A stretch of DNA of 7,909 nucleotides from Anditalea sp035461405. GTDB taxonomy: Bacteria; Bacteroidota; Bacteroidia; Cytophagales; Cyclobacteriaceae. Location: positions 1-7,909 of the forward strand of contig DATHVH010000187.1 of NCBI GenBank assembly GCA_035461405.1, in the 5' to 3' direction. The position numbers were made by a program, and so were the translations under genes. Under the pieces are notes generated by a model. That model was not told where the DNA came from. It saw only the letters and a list, made by a program, of their open reading frames with translations, and searched no databases. Numbering within the stretch: position 1 is the first letter of the stretch; each line of letters begins with the position of its first letter. Positions 5,523 to 7,909 of the stretch are shown here, piece after piece.

Positions 5523-7088
5523 ATGGGAGTAACACTATACATTATCATAGCTGGCGTGGTCGGTCTCGGACTGGGCGCACTGCTAGCAGGAATTTTTCTT
5601 AAGAGCAACAATAAAAAAATAGAAGAAGAAGCTAGAGAAAAAGCAAAAAGCACAGTTAGGGAAGCAGAAATCACTGCTGAAGCCATTAAAAAGGACAAAA
5701 TTCTAGAAGCCAAAGAGAAGTATCTTAGACTAAAATCTGAATTCGAAGAGGAGACAAACAAAAAGAAAAACATCCTTATCACCAATGAAGGCAAGCTGAA
5801 GCAGAGAGAACAGGTACTTTCCAAGGAAATGGAACAGTTAAAGCGTAAAGAGGCTGAGCTCGAAAGTAAAAAGGAAAACCTAAATGCCCAGCTACACTCA
5901 GTACAGGTAAAAAAGGAAGAACTGGATAAAGTAACCAGCCAAAGAATCTCCGATCTTGAAAAAATCGCTTTACTTTCCAAAGAAGAAGCAAGGGAGCAGA
6001 TTATAGAAATGCTAAAGGATGAAGCCAATACTAAAGCTTCCTCTCAGATCAAAGACATTCTTGATCAGGCTAAACTTACTGCTACTAAACAAGCTAAAAA
6101 GATCGTTCTTGACACCATTCAAAGGACTGCTACAGAGCATGCTATTGAAAACTGTGTATCGGTTTTTAACATCGAAAGTGATGATATCAAAGGTAAAATC
6201 ATCGGTAGAGAAGGTAGAAACATCCGTGCGCTGGAAGCTGCTACTGGGGTAGAGATCGTAGTGGATGATACACCGGAAGCGATCATCATTTCAGGATTTG
6301 ACCCAGTGCGAAGAGAAGTGGCGCGACTTGCCTTGCATCGTCTGGTTCAGGATGGAAGAATTCACCCCGCCAGGATCGAAGAGGTAGTGGCTAAGACAGA
6401 GAAAAATATTGAAGAGGAAATAGTTGAAATAGGTGAAAGGACCTGTATTGACTTAGGCATTCATGGTTTACATCCGGAGTTGATCAGAATGGTGGGAAGA
6501 ATGAGATTCCGCTCTTCCTATGGTCAAAACTTACTTCAGCACTCCAGAGAAGTAGCCAAATTATGTGCTACCATGGCAGCTGAGATGGGATTGAATGCTA
6601 AGCTGGCTAAAAGAGCAGGGTTACTTCATGATATTGGGAAGGTGTACCCTGAAGAGGCTGAACTGCCACACGCTATCCTAGGTATGGAACTGGCTAAAAA
6701 ATACAAAGAGCATCCAGAAGTTATCAATGCAATCGGAGCTCACCACGATGAAATTGAAATGACATCTATGATCTCTCCTATAGTACAGGCTTCTGATGCT
6801 ATATCTGGATCTAGACCCGGTGCCAGAAGAGAAATCATGGATAGCTACATCAAGCGTCTAAAAGACCTGGAAGAACTGGCACTAAGTTTTGACGGAGTAA
6901 ATAAATGTTTTGCCATGCAGGCCGGAAGAGAACTTAGAGTACTGGTAGATGCTGATAATGTGGATGACAATACAGCTGGAAAGCTTTCCTTTGATATATC
7001 TCAGAAGATAGAAAAAGAAATGCAGTATCCAGGACAGATAAAGATCACCGTGATCAGGGAAATGAGATCGGTGAACTATGCCAAATAG
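5523..7088 (+). CDS. rny: ribonuclease Y
   Basis: A 521-aa membrane-anchored endoribonuclease that initiates mRNA decay; normal length for RNase Y. The N-terminal transmembrane helix (about 4-27, with a glycine-rich core VVGLGLGALLAG) leads into a long charged coiled coil (about 30-190). A KH RNA-binding domain follows (about 210-285), with the GxxG loop in KIIGREGRNI (225-234). The HD phosphohydrolase domain (about 335-430) carries H340, the H369-D370 pair in LLHDIGK (367-373), H383, H407-H408 in GAHHDE (405-410) and D425, so the metal-binding set appears complete. The C-terminal domain ends in GQIKITVIREMRSVNYAK (504-521), the usual family terminus. ATG at 5523 puts the membrane helix at the start as expected. 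It follows zapA by 64 nt and is closed by a strong terminator. Lys/Glu-rich coding in the coiled coil creates long antisense frames that are not genes. Confidence 0.98.
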   Translation: MGVTLYIIIAGVVGLGLGALLAGIFLKSNNKKIEEEAREKAKSTVREAEITAEAIKKDKILEAKEKYLRLKSEFEEETNKKKNILITNEGKLKQREQVLSKEMEQLKRKEAELESKKENLNAQLHSVQVKKEELDKVTSQRISDLEKIALLSKEEAREQIIEMLKDEANTKASSQIKDILDQAKLTATKQAKKIVLDTIQRTATEHAIENCVSVFNIESDDIKGKIIGREGRNIRALEAATGVEIVVDDTPEAIIISGFDPVRREVARLALHRLVQDGRIHPARIEEVVAKTEKNIEEEIVEIGERTCIDLGIHGLHPELIRMVGRMRFRSSYGQNLLQHSREVAKLCATMAAEMGLNAKLAKRAGLLHDIGKVYPEEAELPHAILGMELAKKYKEHPEVINAIGAHHDEIEMTSMISPIVQASDAISGSRPGARREIMDSYIKRLKDLEELALSFDGVNKCFAMQAGRELRVLVDADNVDDNTAGKLSFDISQKIEKEMQYPGQIKITVIREMRSVNYAK

Positions 7089-7092
7089 AAAC

Positions 7093-7132
7093 AAAAGCCT
7101 CCTATTACACGTTTTAAATAGGAGGCTTTTTT
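7093..7132 (+). terminator. strong intrinsic terminator after rny
   Basis: A perfect 14-bp stem: aaaagcctcctatt (7093-7106) pairs with aataggaggctttt (7117-7130) around a 10-nt loop, with T at 7127-7132 as the tract. It begins 5 nt after the rny stop. The A-run on the left arm means it could also terminate transcription on the other strand, though no minus-strand gene is seen nearby. Confidence 0.95.
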
Positions 7133-7159
7133 ATTTTTATACGACTATATTATTGCTGG

Positions 7160-7909
7160 ATGGGATCACTATTTACAAAATCAAATTATCTCAGTACACT
7201 TTGGTACCAGCTTTTAGTAGAAGTGGGATTTTTAAAATTAAGTAAGGTCGAACTGGACGTTCTTTCTACCTATTTCCCTTATTATCAGCGCTTGTCTCCT
7301 GAGTTTCAAAAAGAGTTTAGAGAGAGGCTAGTGCTATTTATGAATAACAAAAGTTTCTATGGGAGGGGTGAATTTTCTGAAGTGAGTTTAGAAATGAAAG
7401 TGTTAATTTCCGCTACCGCTACGAAAGTGCTATTCGGCTTTCCTAAATCGATTATTCTTAGTCATTTTGATAAAATCTTAGTATATCCTGACCGATATTA
7501 CTCCAGCCATAGTCTCAAATATCACAATGGGGAAGTTAATCCTAAATATGGGATCATAGTCATAGCTTGGAAAGAATTCATAAAGGGCTTTAGTGACCCA
7601 TCTGATGGTTGGAATGTGGGAATACATGAATTCGCACATGCTCTTAAAATAGAAAACAAAATCAAGTACAATGGCGAATACGGATTTTTGGTTAATAGTT
7701 GGTGGAACAAATACGCCCAGCATGCTACAGATGAATTAAAAAAGATCAAGACTGGTGAAAGCATCTTTAGATCACAAGCGAGAGAAAATATTCACGAGTT
7801 CTTTGCTGTATCAGTGGAGGCATTTTTTGAAAACACAATTGCTTTTAAAGCCTATCATCCCGAGATGTATGAGTGCTTAGTATTTCTTCTCCGGCAAGAT
7901 CCTTTGGTA
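7160..7909 (+). CDS. MtfA/M90-like zinc-dependent peptidase, C-terminus cut by window edge
   Basis: An open frame of 250 codons runs from ATG 7160 to the window end without a stop. It is the 5' part of a gene resembling the M90 (MtfA-like) metallopeptidases. Features: an N-terminal LSKVELDVLSTYFPYYQRLS (27-46) and FRERLVLFM (53-61), matching the family's opening helices; VLISATATKVLFGF (81-94), the usual helix before the core; and the zinc-binding motif HEFAH at 156-160 within WNVGIHEFAHAL, with the third ligand probably E213 or E220 in the later EFFAVSVEAFFE block (213-224). E. coli MtfA binds the Mlc repressor and has peptidase activity; whether this relative does either is unknown. The residue after HEFAHAL is K, where many MtfA proteins have D. 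No signal peptide is seen, but a mildly hydrophobic stretch lies near 11-26. No earlier start codon precedes 7160 in frame before the stop at 7115. It lies after the rny terminator, so it should have its own promoter, which I could not identify. Confidence 0.85.
   Translation, partial: MGSLFTKSNYLSTLWYQLLVEVGFLKLSKVELDVLSTYFPYYQRLSPEFQKEFRERLVLFMNNKSFYGRGEFSEVSLEMKVLISATATKVLFGFPKSIILSHFDKILVYPDRYYSSHSLKYHNGEVNPKYGIIVIAWKEFIKGFSDPSDGWNVGIHEFAHALKIENKIKYNGEYGFLVNSWWNKYAQHATDELKKIKTGESIFRSQARENIHEFFAVSVEAFFENTIAFKAYHPEMYECLVFLLRQDPLV

Noticed and set aside
5486..6028. 180-aa minus-strand Ser/Phe-rich reading frame
   Set aside because: Shadow of the Lys/Glu-rich coiled coil of rny; codons such as AAA and GAA read backwards give Phe and Ser/Leu.

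Overview
The window looks like a stretch of Bacteroidota chromosome, probably from the Cytophagales (Cyclobacteriaceae-like). This rests on the gene order pheT / small coiled-coil gene / zapA / rny, the AT-rich DNA with weak Shine-Dalgarno sites, and the DUF1684 and M90-type proteins. The lineage is an inference from gene content; no ribosomal marker is present. All convincing genes lie on the + strand.

Region 1 (1-967) is an accessory patch. A small GxxExxY-family, PD-(D/E)XK-nuclease-like gene (202-594) sits between two clusters of REP-like imperfect palindromes (1-118 and 615-949). Each palindrome is built from 8-nt modules: a left arm, an A-rich loop and a right arm. Unit length varies by whole modules. 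Successive units are separated by a conserved 20-nt linker, and both clusters end in a similar tail. An 8-bp direct repeat brackets the second cluster.

Region 2 (1028-2425) is a two-gene unit: full-length radC (JAMM/MPN fold) and, 7 nt later, a membrane-anchored DUF1684 protein. A hairpin-plus-T-tract terminator follows.

Region 3 (2475-7132) is a housekeeping cluster: pheT (phenylalanyl-tRNA synthetase beta chain), a 94-aa coiled-coil protein, zapA (Z-ring-associated protein) and rny (RNase Y). The first three genes are separated by single bases. The coiled-coil/ZapA pair resembles in layout the ZauP-ZapA pair of Caulobacter, so the small gene is probably a ZapA partner. A strong 14-bp terminator closes the cluster after rny.

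Region 4 (7160-7909) holds the first 250 codons of an MtfA/M90-like zinc peptidase with an HEFAH motif, cut by the window edge.

The parts most worth a second look are the modular palindromes around the GxxExxY gene and the uncharacterised ZapA-adjacent coiled-coil gene. The rest is ordinary core genome.
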